From an uncultured Arsenicibacter sp. (GTDB lineage Bacteria > Bacteroidota > Bacteroidia > Cytophagales > Spirosomataceae): a stretch of 48,934 nucleotides of DNA. The stretch spans positions 1 through 48,934 of the forward strand of contig NZ_CAMFHL010000024.1 in the NCBI RefSeq assembly GCF_945952095.1, in the 5' to 3' direction. Below, one piece after another: positions 17,739 through 27,565 of the stretch (positions are counted from its first letter, which is position 1; the number at the start of each line of letters is the position of its first letter). The position numbers were made by a program, and so were the translations under genes. The notes under the pieces are model-generated. The model was not told the origin of the DNA and searched no databases. It saw nothing but the letters and a program-made list of their open reading frames with translations.

Positions 17739-18944
17739 TCAATGGTAAGTCCGTTGGGAGGCTGCGCTTTCCTGTATGGCATTCAGCAACCGCTTAGAGG
17801 TGACGGCAATGGTAAAGTGGGTTTCGTAGGTAGCCCGTGCCTGCCGGCCCATCGTTCTCTTTTCGTCATCTGACAGATTCAGCCACCGAAGCAACGACCG
17901 GCTTGTGCCGGCCTCTGTATCGTCATCGGAAAAGCCGCCTTCCATTTCATCAATCTCCTGCCAGATATTTACCTGTTTAGAAATCAGGACCGGCTTTCCG
18001 CAGGCTAATGCCTCAGCTACAGCAATGCCGAAGTTTTCCTGATGACTCGGTAACACAAATGCCTCGCACCCATACAGAGCGCCCCATTTAGCATCGCCCG
18101 TCAGCATGCCCGGAAAAAAAACGGCTTGTTGTAAAGCCCGTTCCGCAGATACCAGTGCCAGCACGGCTTTGCCGTAAGGCGTATCCAGCCCGGGACCGGC
18201 AATAACGAGGGCCGGTAAGGTATAGCCTTCTGTTAACAGCTCTGCATAGGCCCGAATGAGTAAATCGACCCCTTTTTTATCGTGAATCCGGCTCAGGAAT
18301 AACCAGTAGGGCCGGTCAGGCAGTATCGTATTGGCCCGAAGCGCCGCTGTCATCTGCGGATGATAAGCCGGTGGTTCAGGAGTTCCATACCCGACGTTCA
18401 GCTCCCGCTTCGGCGCGTAACTCCGGAATGTTTGCCGGGCAAGTTCCAGTTCGGTTTGGGTGGTAAATAACAACCCGTCTGCATCCCGCACCACCTTGTG
18501 CTCGATTAGCCACCAATAGATTTCATTGCGTAAGGCTTTTAACCGGCGCGACGTGGTCTGCTGAAAATACGGATCTAACATGCCATGTGGCATGATAAAT
18601 ACCTTCGGCACTTTCTTCCCAGACTTTTTCAGTATCCTTGCTGCCTTCCAGACAGCATAGCTGGTGTATAGCCAAAGGCCATTGATAATGACCACATCAA
18701 AGGCTGCCATGTTCACCTCCAGCCAGGAAAGTAGTTTTGGTGTATAGCACCACGGGCTGTACGTCGGGCCGAGGGCGTGAATGCTGAAGTGGTCCGTAGC
18801 TAGATATGCCGTTTTCGGGTCATCCGTGCAGGCCACTTCACGGTATACACCCACCTTTTCCAGCTCCGGAATCGAATACCGGATGCCCTGACAAGGCCCG
18901 CCGGTAAGCGGATTCATACTGCCGATGACGTGTAATACCCGCAT
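17739..18944 (-). CDS. Glycosyltransferase family 4
   Basis: 401 residues starting MRVLHVIGSMNPLTGGP. VIINGLWLYTSYAVWKAARI and FIMPHGMLDPYF belong to a GT4 group that is common in cyanobacterial and Bacteroidota exopolysaccharide loci. The donor-binding half has FLSRIHDKKGVDLLIRAYAE and ENFGIAVAEALACGKPVLIS (E-x7-E). The gene ends two bases before the next start, and the upstream acetyltransferase gene ends two bases before its own start, so translation is probably coupled. The sugar is unknown. Confidence 0.85.
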   Translation of the reverse strand: MRVLHVIGSMNPLTGGPCQGIRYSIPELEKVGVYREVACTDDPKTAYLATDHFSIHALGPTYSPWCYTPKLLSWLEVNMAAFDVVIINGLWLYTSYAVWKAARILKKSGKKVPKVFIMPHGMLDPYFQQTTSRRLKALRNEIYWWLIEHKVVRDADGLLFTTQTELELARQTFRSYAPKRELNVGYGTPEPPAYHPQMTAALRANTILPDRPYWLFLSRIHDKKGVDLLIRAYAELLTEGYTLPALVIAGPGLDTPYGKAVLALVSAERALQQAVFFPGMLTGDAKWGALYGCEAFVLPSHQENFGIAVAEALACGKPVLISKQVNIWQEIDEMEGGFSDDDTEAGTSRSLLRWLNLSDDEKRTMGRQARATYETHFTIAVTSKRLLNAIQESAASQRTYH

Positions 18945-18946
18945 AG

Positions 18947-19609
18947 TTAATCTACAAATCCTCTGCTGCGCCGGAAATAGGCGGCATCATCGGGAATTGG
19001 CTGAATGGCCTTTGCCGGTACGCCGCCATATAACATCCGTTCCTGCGTAAACGCTTTATTGAGCAGTGCCTTTGCGCCCAGTACCGAATAGGCCGGTAAC
19101 GCGGCCCCGCCTAATACCACCACATTCGTACTGACAAAGCAGTAGTCACCGATTGTAATCTGCTCGCTGTGCTGCCGGTTGGCGTACACGTCAATGGCAT
19201 GGGTTAAGAGTTGCGACTGATACCCAGCAATGGTCGTAAACCGCCCTATGGTAATCGTGTTGGTACAGTCGATGTGATGATTTTTTGTGATCGCCGAGTG
19301 TGCGCCCATGTACAGGGCCGGATGCCGGTCGGGTTGATGGGCAAAATGCACAGCCTCCTGCTGTTTTGGGAAACCAGTAATCCAGTTGCCCCGGGCAATG
19401 CTTGTATGGACGTCCAGTTGCATCAGTTCCAGATGAATGGCCATGTTGAAATGACCGATCCTCGCCCGTTCGCCCATGATGAGCTTCCTGGGATAAATCC
19501 ACGAATAGCCGATCCGGGCTGTTGGGTGAATCTGATAGCCAAACCAGCGCTGCAAACACCAGCGCCGCAGCGGCCACGGCAATATGAAAACAAGTAGCTT
19601 ACCGATCAT
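18947..19609 (-). CDS. Hexapeptide-repeat acyltransferase
   Basis: 220 residues from the ATG at 19609, inside the last 11 bases of the upstream glycosyltransferase gene; the longer frame to 19840 would lie deep in that gene and is rejected. After a hydrophobic N-terminus (MIGKLLVFILPWPLRRW) come left-handed beta-helix coils. They include MGERARIGHFNMAIHLELMQ, MGAHSAITKNHHIDCTNTIT, IGRFTTIAG and IGDYCFVSTNVVVLGGAALP, then GVPAKAIQPIPDD. The HHIDCTN segment probably holds the catalytic histidine. It is an O- or N-acetyltransferase for the glycan; the target sugar is not known. Confidence 0.82.
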   Translation of the reverse strand: MIGKLLVFILPWPLRRWCLQRWFGYQIHPTARIGYSWIYPRKLIMGERARIGHFNMAIHLELMQLDVHTSIARGNWITGFPKQQEAVHFAHQPDRHPALYMGAHSAITKNHHIDCTNTITIGRFTTIAGYQSQLLTHAIDVYANRQHSEQITIGDYCFVSTNVVVLGGAALPAYSVLGAKALLNKAFTQERMLYGGVPAKAIQPIPDDAAYFRRSRGFVD

Positions 19610-20765
19610 AAACGACTGTCTCCGGTTTTCTGACCAGCCCGTACAGGTCCAGATAGGCGTCGACCATGTCGGATACCCGGAACCTCTCCCCGTTTGCATA
19701 CCCAGCCCGGATGAGTACCTCCCGTTTACCCGGCTGTTGCAGCGTCCGGAACGCATCGGCAAAAGCCTCCGGACTGTGCGGATCAGCGAACAAGGCTCCT
19801 TCGCCACATACTTCCGGCATTGGCTCAATCTGACTCGCAATCACCGGTGCGCCGCAAGCCTGTGCCTCTACCGGTGGCCATCCGAATCCTTCCGATAAGG
19901 AGGGAAACACAAAAGCTTCGCTAGTACGGTACAGGGCCAGCAGGAGTTCATGCGATGGTTTGACTACGGAAATAACCCGGTCAGTCAGGCCCAAGGACTC
20001 GATATGCCGCGCCAGGGTAGCATCTATCGGCTGACCGGCAAAACACACCACACCCGGCCACTCATCAGCGAGCAGGGACAGCATATCGACCAGCATTTTC
20101 CTGTTTTTGCGGGGCAGCGACGACCCCACGTGGAGCAAAAACGGACGGCCATCCCGCAAGGGCGTTGCCTGCATCAGGGTTCCTGCACGGTCGGCGGAAA
20201 TCCGCGAAAAGTCTCCGTTGAATCCGGCATGAATCACGCGCCACGTATCCGGCACCTGTTCCCCCATATACTCCCCCAAGTGGCGTAAGGTCTCTGCGGA
20301 ATCGGCTGCGAGCTTGTGCGCCTGTTTTAGGTGGCTGCCAATCCACCGTTGCAGGAGTTTACCCATCCGTGTGGCCGGACAATAGGCATCTGCATAGCCT
20401 AACGCGCCACGGATGGCCAGAATATCGTGACAGGTAATGCCCGTTTGCGCGGCCGGTAAGTGGGCAAGGTACGGTGCATTAGAATGATCGCAGATGTGAA
20501 ACGTGACCGGCTGCTCCTTGTATTTCCGCGCATTCCACCGCAGCAGGATAGGAAACAGCACCCACTTATCTACATAGCCTAGCCACTTGCCTATTCCCTG
20601 TACCGTAGACCGACTCCAACGACCCAGGTAGGCGGCAGGCGTCCAGACGTCCACCTCATATCCCGCTTCCTGTAACCCAATTGCCAGCATGTGTGTGAAC
20701 CGCTGCATGCTTTCCTGCCGGTCCTGCTGGTAATTCCCGATTAATATAAAACGATGTGCAGGCAT
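19599..20765 (-). CDS. Glycosyltransferase family 4
   Basis: 388 residues starting MPAHRFILIGNYQQDRQESM. The donor half shows LLHVGSSLPRKNRKMLVDML and FPSLSEGFGWPPVEAQACGA (E-x7-E), then PMPEVCGEGALFADP, which places it near the GT4 group of WbaZ-like mannosyltransferases. Its ATG overlaps the TAA of the polymerase gene by one base (TAATG) and its end overlaps the next start by 11 bases, so the three genes are translationally linked. The donor is not certain. Confidence 0.85.
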   Translation of the reverse strand: MPAHRFILIGNYQQDRQESMQRFTHMLAIGLQEAGYEVDVWTPAAYLGRWSRSTVQGIGKWLGYVDKWVLFPILLRWNARKYKEQPVTFHICDHSNAPYLAHLPAAQTGITCHDILAIRGALGYADAYCPATRMGKLLQRWIGSHLKQAHKLAADSAETLRHLGEYMGEQVPDTWRVIHAGFNGDFSRISADRAGTLMQATPLRDGRPFLLHVGSSLPRKNRKMLVDMLSLLADEWPGVVCFAGQPIDATLARHIESLGLTDRVISVVKPSHELLLALYRTSEAFVFPSLSEGFGWPPVEAQACGAPVIASQIEPMPEVCGEGALFADPHSPEAFADAFRTLQQPGKREVLIRAGYANGERFRVSDMVDAYLDLYGLVRKPETVVYDR

Positions 20766-22132
20766 TAACTACTTTTTTTACTGGATATCCGCAATGAAGC
20801 CATCAATAAACCTCCCATCAGAGTACAGAAGCCTAGCGACGTTGGTTGCGCCCAACCTCCCTGCAAAACTGTAAGCATACCAAAGCTTAGTAATACCCAT
20901 GGTAAGACAATCCCTTTTTTAAGGTGTTTATAACTAGCTATAGTTACCTTTATGGCTAATGAGATACGGATCAAAATCGCAAACAAGCCTAGCAAGGGTC
21001 CTAATTCTCCGATTAGCCGCCCCCACTCGCCTTCTGAAACCAAAAAAACATTTCGGGTACCGGCTAGTAACTGAGCCCCAACATTTGTTCCCAGCCCAAT
21101 ACCAACCCCAAAAAATGGCTGATCAGACGAAACTTGTAATGAACCCAATAACCCATCAAAAAAGCGATCAACAACAGCTCCTTTTACTCCGCCACCAGCA
21201 TCATTCGCCGCCTCAAAGCGTGACATAAATGCCTCAACGGATGTCTGAAAAAACCCATAGCTTGCGAGAACAGCAAAACCGATTGTTATACCGACAAGTG
21301 CTAAAATAAGCCGGCCAATATATTTTGGTTTTCTAGCCACAACGAGGCTCATAAACACAAATGTTACAAGTACTTGGAAAAACAAGCCCCGGCTAATGGA
21401 CAAAGGAATTGCAGCCAGCAACCCGGCAGTAGCCAGAATCAATACGGGACGATTGACTTGTTCTGGTACCAGCCAGAAATAACAGACAAAACAAGCAACC
21501 AGACTATAAAATAAGGTGGTCCCGTTGGTAAACGAAAATGTAGCCGGTGGCCGGTAATAACCCAACGCCCCGCTAAACCCTGCACCGGCTGTATCAGCGC
21601 CTACCCCCAGATTTACCCACGCGGATTGCGGGCTGTAAAATTGTAAGGTAATCAAGACGGTCATAGGAATGGCAATCAGTAACGTGGCCCTGCCCAACTT
21701 TTCCAGATCACCCTTTGTCAGGCATTGTGCCATGACAAACATAAACGGGAAATGAATTAGCAGAATACGGGCACCAAACAAGGCCACGAACAAATTTCCG
21801 TGACCGGTCAACATAGCTGTAAATACCCCTAAAACACCAATCCAAACCATACCGGTTAAATAACCATTTGCTTTCAGCCGCTTACGTGAAAGCGCTAACC
21901 CGATTGCCCACAGGGCAATTGGATCCCGAACAATCAACAACGGCGTTGCTAAACCGGGAAGAAACCATTTCCGTAAAGCTCCCTCAAAAATCAGGAGTAG
22001 AAAATAGGCCCATACCAGTTGTTTCAGGCGGCGTGTAGTCCGGTCGGGACGTGTAGTCATAATGACCGGTGCTGCCTTACTATCAGGCTGTACCTGCCGC
22101 AAATACCCTGGTATTGTCGAAACTGCCATCAT
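20765..22132 (-). CDS. O-antigen polymerase/ligase-like membrane protein (Wzy candidate)
   Basis: 455 residues from the ATG at 22132, which overlaps the TGA of the upstream gene (ATGA). About ten hydrophobic segments span most of the protein, for example LVWAYFLLLIFEGALRKWFL, ILLIHFPFMFVMAQC, LFYSLVACFVCYFWLVP and LILALVGITIGFAVLASYGF. A large periplasmic loop contains FGVGIGLGTNVGAQ, in the position of the Wzy_C / WaaL loop. Such proteins join lipid-linked repeat units in the periplasm (Wzy) or transfer glycan to lipid A core or protein (WaaL). Polymerase is favoured by position inside an exopolysaccharide locus, but ligase cannot be excluded. Confidence 0.72.
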   Translation of the reverse strand: MMAVSTIPGYLRQVQPDSKAAPVIMTTRPDRTTRRLKQLVWAYFLLLIFEGALRKWFLPGLATPLLIVRDPIALWAIGLALSRKRLKANGYLTGMVWIGVLGVFTAMLTGHGNLFVALFGARILLIHFPFMFVMAQCLTKGDLEKLGRATLLIAIPMTVLITLQFYSPQSAWVNLGVGADTAGAGFSGALGYYRPPATFSFTNGTTLFYSLVACFVCYFWLVPEQVNRPVLILATAGLLAAIPLSISRGLFFQVLVTFVFMSLVVARKPKYIGRLILALVGITIGFAVLASYGFFQTSVEAFMSRFEAANDAGGGVKGAVVDRFFDGLLGSLQVSSDQPFFGVGIGLGTNVGAQLLAGTRNVFLVSEGEWGRLIGELGPLLGLFAILIRISLAIKVTIASYKHLKKGIVLPWVLLSFGMLTVLQGGWAQPTSLGFCTLMGGLLMASLRISSKKSS

Positions 22133-23382
22133 GCGTTTAAAACCGGCGAACCGGTTAAGTAGGCCACTAATTCGGTTCCATAAACAGCCCACGGCCGTAA
22201 CCGCGCCGTTTCGCGGGCAGCGCTGCCGGTGGCCGCAACCTGCACCGGATTGTCGATCAATTGCGTAAGCTGTTGCACAAGCGCGTCGGTTGAGCCGGCC
22301 TGAATCAGCCATCCGTCCTGCCCGTGGGTAATGATGTCCGGTCCTGCGGTCCGGTCGGTGGTAATCACCGGCGTTCCCTGCGACATTGCTTCCGTAATAA
22401 CCAAACCAAAGCCTTCGAACAAGGATGGAAACACCAGTACATCCTGCGTCTGCATCAACGCCAAGACTTGTGCGTGGGGCAAGCCTGGTATCCAGCGGTG
22501 TCTGGCCAGAGCCAGATCAAGTGCCGGGCAATCGACACCGGTTTTTTGCCCAACTACGGTTAACTCAATCCAGGGCTTGAGCGTTTCAACCGCCGCAAAC
22601 AGGTTGGCAATGCCTTTTCGCTGCGACAGCCCGCCCACAAACAGCACCCGCAGTTTTCCGTTAGATGCTGTTGGTTTTCGGACCGCTTCGGCAACTGGCG
22701 GAAAGCCGTAAGGAATGACCGAAACGGGAGCAAGTTTGCCCGGATAATCAACCAAGGTTTTGGCTGTGAAACTGCTCGCCACCAGAATCCGGTCGGCTAG
22801 AGCTAGTTCCTGATCCTTGCGGGCCAGTTTAGCGGCCGAATCACGGAAACCAGTCAGTGTAGCGGCCCACTCGGGCCATTGCGCCTGTTCATCGGCCAGC
22901 AAACGACGGGCTGCCCGCCAATAGCCGATGGGTAAATCATAATAACAGGCTATTCCGAGGTCCCGGGCTGTCTGAAAGGTTGATAAGGCGCCATCTTCGT
23001 AGGCATACACACCGGTTGGCCTGTCCATTGTTTTTCGCTTTAGCCAGGCAGCGACCCGCCGGTCGAATCCTTGATAAACGCGGTCAATACTGAACCGGCC
23101 GGTTTCGTGCGTTAAAGCCGACGACCAACCAAGTTTACCGGCCAGTAAGCGACCAGTTTCAAGGGCCGGCCAAGTAATAGTAAGTTTGGCTAAGCGATCA
23201 TCAAACCGGCGGCGTTGTAGTTCTCTCAGAGGCGGAACAGACCGGCTACACCAATCCAGCAAACCACCCGAAAAAACAGCCAGGGACGTATGAAACTGAT
23301 ACAGCAATTCGGCATCGACCAATCCGGCCGCCGCTGCCCGAACATTCGCATTCCCTGTGGGATGACTCAGTACAATGGACAT
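22129..23382 (-). CDS. Glycosyltransferase family 4
   Basis: 417 residues starting MSIVLSHPTGNANVRAAAAG. VYAYEDGALSTFQTARDLGI and CYYDLPIGYWRAARRLL are features of a GT4 group seen in Bacteroidota and Proteobacteria EPS loci. The donor half has VLFVGGLSQRKGIANLFAAV and FEGFGLVITEAMSQGTPVIT (E-x7-E), followed by TDRTAGPDIITHG. Overlap of its stop with the polymerase start points to one transcript. The donor sugar is unknown. Confidence 0.85.
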   Translation of the reverse strand: MSIVLSHPTGNANVRAAAAGLVDAELLYQFHTSLAVFSGGLLDWCSRSVPPLRELQRRRFDDRLAKLTITWPALETGRLLAGKLGWSSALTHETGRFSIDRVYQGFDRRVAAWLKRKTMDRPTGVYAYEDGALSTFQTARDLGIACYYDLPIGYWRAARRLLADEQAQWPEWAATLTGFRDSAAKLARKDQELALADRILVASSFTAKTLVDYPGKLAPVSVIPYGFPPVAEAVRKPTASNGKLRVLFVGGLSQRKGIANLFAAVETLKPWIELTVVGQKTGVDCPALDLALARHRWIPGLPHAQVLALMQTQDVLVFPSLFEGFGLVITEAMSQGTPVITTDRTAGPDIITHGQDGWLIQAGSTDALVQQLTQLIDNPVQVAATGSAARETARLRPWAVYGTELVAYLTGSPVLNA

Positions 23383-23388
23383 ACGTAC

Positions 23389-24417
23389 TTAACGGGCAAC
23401 TGCCGCCTCAATAACGGTTAAATATTGCTTGGCCACCTGCGCCTGTGTGTGCTGTTCCAAATGAGCAGGTGCGGCCTGCCGGAGCCGGTTCACCAGTTCT
23501 TTATCTGTGAGCACCTGCCGCATGCACGCTACGAGTGCATCGACATCTCCGCGCCGGAACAAGAGACCTGCGTCACCAACCGCTTCTGGAAGTCCACCGC
23601 CATCCGACACAATTGGTACACACCCACAGGCCATGCCTTCGAGGGCAACAATACCGAAAGGCTCTTCCCAAAGGGACGGCACGAGTAAAAACCGGTGCTG
23701 ATTCAACCGACGCGCAAGTGCCTCTCCCCTCATCGGCCCTGTAAACTGCACGTAAGGCTGCAATCCGAGTGCCACCACCAGCTTCTCCAGTGCTTTTCGT
23801 TCCGGTCCATCTCCGATTATGGTCAGCGTGGCCGGTGTTGCCAGCTCAGGTAGTAGCTTAGTCAACGCCTGAATCGCCAGATCAGCGCCTTTATCGGACA
23901 CAAGCCGCCCTAAAAAAGCAAAATCGTGTGTTGTCATAATCTCCGGATAACGCCGGAAATTAGCATAATCATAGGGGTTAGGTATCACTTCTGCCTTCGA
24001 AAAGCCCCCGTGCCGAATCGCATCACTACAAGCTATCAGACGGTCTGCACGATTTAGCCAGGCCCTTTTCAGGCGTTGACTAAAACTCAGGCGTTCTCCC
24101 TGCCAGGACGGCCATGTCTGTAAAGAAATGACCGAGGGTTTGCCGAATAATTGATTCGGCCAGGATAAGCGTGTACATGGGTTATTTTCAACAACTACAT
24201 CGGCCCACCAGAACTGGCGCAGCAGGTTTGAAAACGATGGTTTACGTACAACACTATAGAGATAAGTATCCCGTTTGCTGTTTGTCGTCCAAGTGATTAC
24301 CCGAACAGTATGTCCGGCCTTAATAAACTCCAAAGCAAACATCTCCGAAATAGATTCAATCCCACCGATATCGGGTGAAAACCTATGGGAGAACAGCAGG
24401 ATATTCATCTTTTGCAA
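23389..24417 (-). CDS. Glycosyltransferase family 4, at the edge of the AT-rich island
   Basis: 342 residues. MNILLFSHRFSPDIGGIES is a GT4 N-terminus and may begin at the second ATG (24408). The donor half has FLGRLVSDKGADLAIQAL and EEPFGIVALEGMACGCVPIV (E-x7-E), then GGGLPEAVGDAG. Its 5' end overlaps the stop of the acyltransferase gene by 35 bases or by 26, depending on the start. The base composition changes from GC-rich to AT-rich within this overlap. The body of this gene has the composition of the rest of the genome, and the next gene upstream does not. Confidence 0.84.
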   Translation of the reverse strand: MQKMNILLFSHRFSPDIGGIESISEMFALEFIKAGHTVRVITWTTNSKRDTYLYSVVRKPSFSNLLRQFWWADVVVENNPCTRLSWPNQLFGKPSVISLQTWPSWQGERLSFSQRLKRAWLNRADRLIACSDAIRHGGFSKAEVIPNPYDYANFRRYPEIMTTHDFAFLGRLVSDKGADLAIQALTKLLPELATPATLTIIGDGPERKALEKLVVALGLQPYVQFTGPMRGEALARRLNQHRFLLVPSLWEEPFGIVALEGMACGCVPIVSDGGGLPEAVGDAGLLFRRGDVDALVACMRQVLTDKELVNRLRQAAPAHLEQHTQAQVAKQYLTVIEAAVAR

Positions 24418-25474
24418 ATATTTTCAAATACTTTGAAAGTGCTTTATCAATATTCTTTTTCCACCAAAATCTTTTTGACTCCAAAAAAAAGCCAATTACA
24501 AGACAAATAGCTACAATCACAGATATACACAGGACAAAACTACTAACATCTCCTTTTTCAACACTAAATATGCTGATATAAAGTACAAGAAAGGGGTAAT
24601 GTAAAACATACAATGAAAATGTAAGATCGCCTATCTTTCTCAAATAGCATATAAACTTAGTATTACTTATAGCTTTATAGCTTTGCTTAGGTAATACCCA
24701 TAATGCCCAAGCAATTATACCTCCCAAAATATAATCAGTAATAAATTGATTTGAAAAATACAAAGGGTATTTGCCTAAAGAGAAAGGCATTGGAGGCAAA
24801 TAAGCAGCTATAATAAGTAGTATTATAAGAAAAAACAAGAAAAGCACGAATCCATATTTAAAATTTTCCCTGTATTTAGATGTCTCGAAAGATAAAACAC
24901 CCATAAACCATATAGGGAACATTAATAATACTTTAGGACCAACAATTAATCCAAATAATATAGAAAGAATTTTAAATGATTTATTTTCTTTTTTAAAACA
25001 GTATAGGCCAAATAATAAATAATACCAAAATTCATAACTTAAAGACCATAAAGGAGTATTGATCGGCGGAGCAGCTGAAATAAACCAAATCTCATTTAAA
25101 AATACAGCAGAAAGGAGATAGCGAATAAATGAGTTACCTCTTGTATACATTGCAATAATACTTCCTCCTTGAAAAGAAAGATATATTTCAATCAGTGCTG
25201 TTATAAAAATGGCAGGTAGTGCAATAGACATGAGTCTACTTACGCGTAAGACTAAATATGTATCAAAGGTTTGCAGGTTATTTGATATTGTATAAGCAAT
25301 AATAAATCCAGAAAGTACAAAAAAAACAATTACGGCCAAGTGGCCTATTTCAAAATTCACCTTACTGTCAAACCAAAGAAATGAAACATGAACAATAAGT
25401 ACAGTGATTGCAGCAAATATCCTCAGGAAATCTAAGGCAAGACTCGTTTCTTCTGGAAATATATGTTTTTTCAT
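24383..25474 (-). CDS. Membrane acyltransferase family 3 (OafA/YrhL type)
   Basis: 363 residues with about ten membrane segments. LDFLRIFAAITVLIVHVSFL carries the membrane-embedded histidine typical of acyltransferase family 3, followed by FEIGHLAVIVFFVLSGFII. PLWSLSYEFWYYLLFGLYCF is the second conserved family block. These enzymes O-acylate, usually O-acetylate, polysaccharide or LPS sugars using an acyl group passed across the inner membrane. The gene is very AT-rich and forms the downstream end of the island. Confidence 0.85.
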   Translation of the reverse strand: MKKHIFPEETSLALDFLRIFAAITVLIVHVSFLWFDSKVNFEIGHLAVIVFFVLSGFIIAYTISNNLQTFDTYLVLRVSRLMSIALPAIFITALIEIYLSFQGGSIIAMYTRGNSFIRYLLSAVFLNEIWFISAAPPINTPLWSLSYEFWYYLLFGLYCFKKENKSFKILSILFGLIVGPKVLLMFPIWFMGVLSFETSKYRENFKYGFVLFLFFLIILLIIAAYLPPMPFSLGKYPLYFSNQFITDYILGGIIAWALWVLPKQSYKAISNTKFICYLRKIGDLTFSLYVLHYPFLVLYISIFSVEKGDVSSFVLCISVIVAICLVIGFFLESKRFWWKKNIDKALSKYLKIFAKDEYPAVLP

Positions 25475-25522
25475 ACTAAAAAATATAAAATAACAATATA
25501 GATAATATTTTTGGCTAACTTA

Positions 25523-26407
25523 TTAATCATACATTAAAACCTTTTTTATCAATACTTTTCTTCCATTAATCTTAGAAATAGTATTATTAATATCAATATT
25601 TCTAATTTGTTTCAATTTTAATATTAACAACTCAGCACATACTCGGAAAAACATTAAATATTTAATTACATACTTATTTTTAATTCTATTATGCTTACGT
25701 AATAATTTCCAACGAGCTTCATAAAATAATTGTACACGCTTGTTGTTTACTGTATATGAATTTCCCCCATCATGGCCTAACACAATGTCTGAAGCTAGTT
25801 CAAGCTTCCAAGGAGACTGGTGTATACGCATGCTTAGGTCATTATCAGCTTCAAGTACCGGAAAGTTCTTTTCATCGAAGTAGCCAACACCACTTAAACA
25901 ACTTTTATGGAAGCAAACCGTACATGAGTAGGGAAGAATAGGACTTGATTTCCGAAATGATAGTTTGTCAAGCTTCACTTCCAGTTGTTGACCCAAAATT
26001 AATCCAAGAACTGTTGGTTCATGCTGATAACTGCCGGTCCGTTGCCCATTGCTGCCTACTGTCAAAAAGCCTAAACAACCAAGTTCAGGCAGTGATGTAA
26101 ACCGATTCAGTAACCGTTCAACTGTTGGTTCAATTAAAAAAGCATCTGAATCAAGTAAGAGGACAATATCACCCTTGGCATGCTTTAAACCATTGTTTAC
26201 TGTCGAGGTATACCCTGCATTACGCTCATTACGAAGAACAGTAATTAAATGACTGTCGAACACAAAAGGATTTTGTTCAGGAGAACAATCATCTACAAGA
26301 ATTATCTCAGAGATCTGGTCAGCATCATAACGCATTAGCGAATCAATATTTCGCATCACCAGATGCCATTGATTATAAACAGGGATAACAACCGAAACCG
26401 TCAGCAT
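25523..26407 (-). CDS. Glycosyltransferase family 2
   Basis: 294 residues. VSVVIPVYNQWHLVMRNIDS, IILVDDCSPEQN, LLLDSDAFL (metal-binding DxD-like site) and YFDEKNFPVLEADNDLSMRI show a GT-A inverting transferase of family 2. The C-terminus is basic, with KLLRKHNRIKNKY and a hydrophobic segment, and probably rests on the membrane. GC content is higher than in the genes at 27.6-33.9 kb but lower than in the flanks, so it may come from a different source from its neighbours. The acceptor is unknown. Confidence 0.83.
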   Translation of the reverse strand: MLTVSVVIPVYNQWHLVMRNIDSLMRYDADQISEIILVDDCSPEQNPFVFDSHLITVLRNERNAGYTSTVNNGLKHAKGDIVLLLDSDAFLIEPTVERLLNRFTSLPELGCLGFLTVGSNGQRTGSYQHEPTVLGLILGQQLEVKLDKLSFRKSSPILPYSCTVCFHKSCLSGVGYFDEKNFPVLEADNDLSMRIHQSPWKLELASDIVLGHDGGNSYTVNNKRVQLFYEARWKLLRKHNRIKNKYVIKYLMFFRVCAELLILKLKQIRNIDINNTISKINGRKVLIKKVLMYD

Positions 26408-26419
26408 TAAAGAACTTTA

Positions 26420-27553
26420 CTATAAAGCATTTTTAAAATCCGCCAGTAAACCTGTCGAGACAGACTTAACAGAAATTTGCTCCTTAAAACTACGCACAGC
26501 GGCCTTAGCTTTTTGATAGACGGCCAGGTCAGGCTCCAGCATTAAGCAATCCATTGCTTCCGGAAAAAAGAAAGGCAGCGCCGACCGTTGATCGGTATTC
26601 CTGAGTGGCACAGCAACCGGTAAGCCGTGACTTAAGAAAGCCGCAACTGTACCACTTTTACCTAACGCATGTAGTGGCATAGGGGTAATACCTAAATCAC
26701 AGCTTTTCAAATGAGCAGAAATCAAACTACTATCTATAAACCCAGTAATTTCAATATGAGTAGTCGGGCTGAGTACATGAGAAAAGTTTTCTTTGTGAAC
26801 AAGCATTTTCTCTCTGCTTCCTCCCAGAATTAATATCTGTAATTGGCACCGGAGCTTATGAAGCTGATTTTCAATTTCTTTTAAAAATCGTAAAATGCCA
26901 CTATCTGAACTAATTTGACTAAAGAAAACAACCGTGAAAATATTTAGTTTAGAGTAAATCTGAGCATCACTTACTGGTATATTTGAAAATAAAGCTGTTG
27001 GTAAAATACTGACCCCGATCTTCTTCAACTCAATTGCAAAGTGAGGCAACTGCGTATGAACAATGGATGGTTGTAAGGCTTTGACCATGCGTTTGATAAT
27101 AACTTTCTGGAACATACCGAGCACGCTGAGCTTAAGACTTTCAGGCCCGACCCAAAGCTCATGGAACATTATATGCCACTTAGCACTAGTTTTTAAACGT
27201 GTCAAAAGGTACATTAAAGAAAATGGCAACCCCCTCTTATTGAATCCAAATGGAACAAACTGTAAACTTATTATATCAGGCATTTCGCAATCTAATTTCT
27301 TTTTTAAAACTTTTATTTTTTGTGAATCAGGAAGGTTAGCAGGAATTCTACATGTATTAATAGGAGAATCTTTTTTATATACTTCCATTTCTACAACAGT
27401 TTCTACATATTTATCATTCAGTGCTACTATAAATAAAGAATGACCCTGCTGTAATAATTTATAAGCTAAAAGACTAGTATAATCACCAACTCCATCCTTA
27501 CCTGACTCTAAAGAAGAGCAAATAAAAAGAATTTTAATCTTGTAATTATACAT
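26420..27553 (-). CDS. Probable glycosyltransferase (GT4-like, atypical)
   Basis: 377 residues. IKILFICSSLESGKDGVGDY is a GT-B N-terminal beta-alpha unit with the glycine-rich loop. IISLQFVPFGFNKRGLPFSL, WHIMFHELWVGPESLKLSVL and SIVHTQLPHFAIELKKIG follow. The C-terminal half has VVFFSQISSDSGILRFLKEI and LGITPMPLHALGKSGTVAAF in the donor-site region. The usual E-x7-E motif is absent, so it is an unusual or divergent member. The last 90 codons are clearly more GC-rich than the first 280, which suggests a mosaic gene. Confidence 0.7.
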   Translation of the reverse strand: MYNYKIKILFICSSLESGKDGVGDYTSLLAYKLLQQGHSLFIVALNDKYVETVVEMEVYKKDSPINTCRIPANLPDSQKIKVLKKKLDCEMPDIISLQFVPFGFNKRGLPFSLMYLLTRLKTSAKWHIMFHELWVGPESLKLSVLGMFQKVIIKRMVKALQPSIVHTQLPHFAIELKKIGVSILPTALFSNIPVSDAQIYSKLNIFTVVFFSQISSDSGILRFLKEIENQLHKLRCQLQILILGGSREKMLVHKENFSHVLSPTTHIEITGFIDSSLISAHLKSCDLGITPMPLHALGKSGTVAAFLSHGLPVAVPLRNTDQRSALPFFFPEAMDCLMLEPDLAVYQKAKAAVRSFKEQISVKSVSTGLLADFKNAL

Positions 27554-27565
27554 AAAAGGCTGGTA

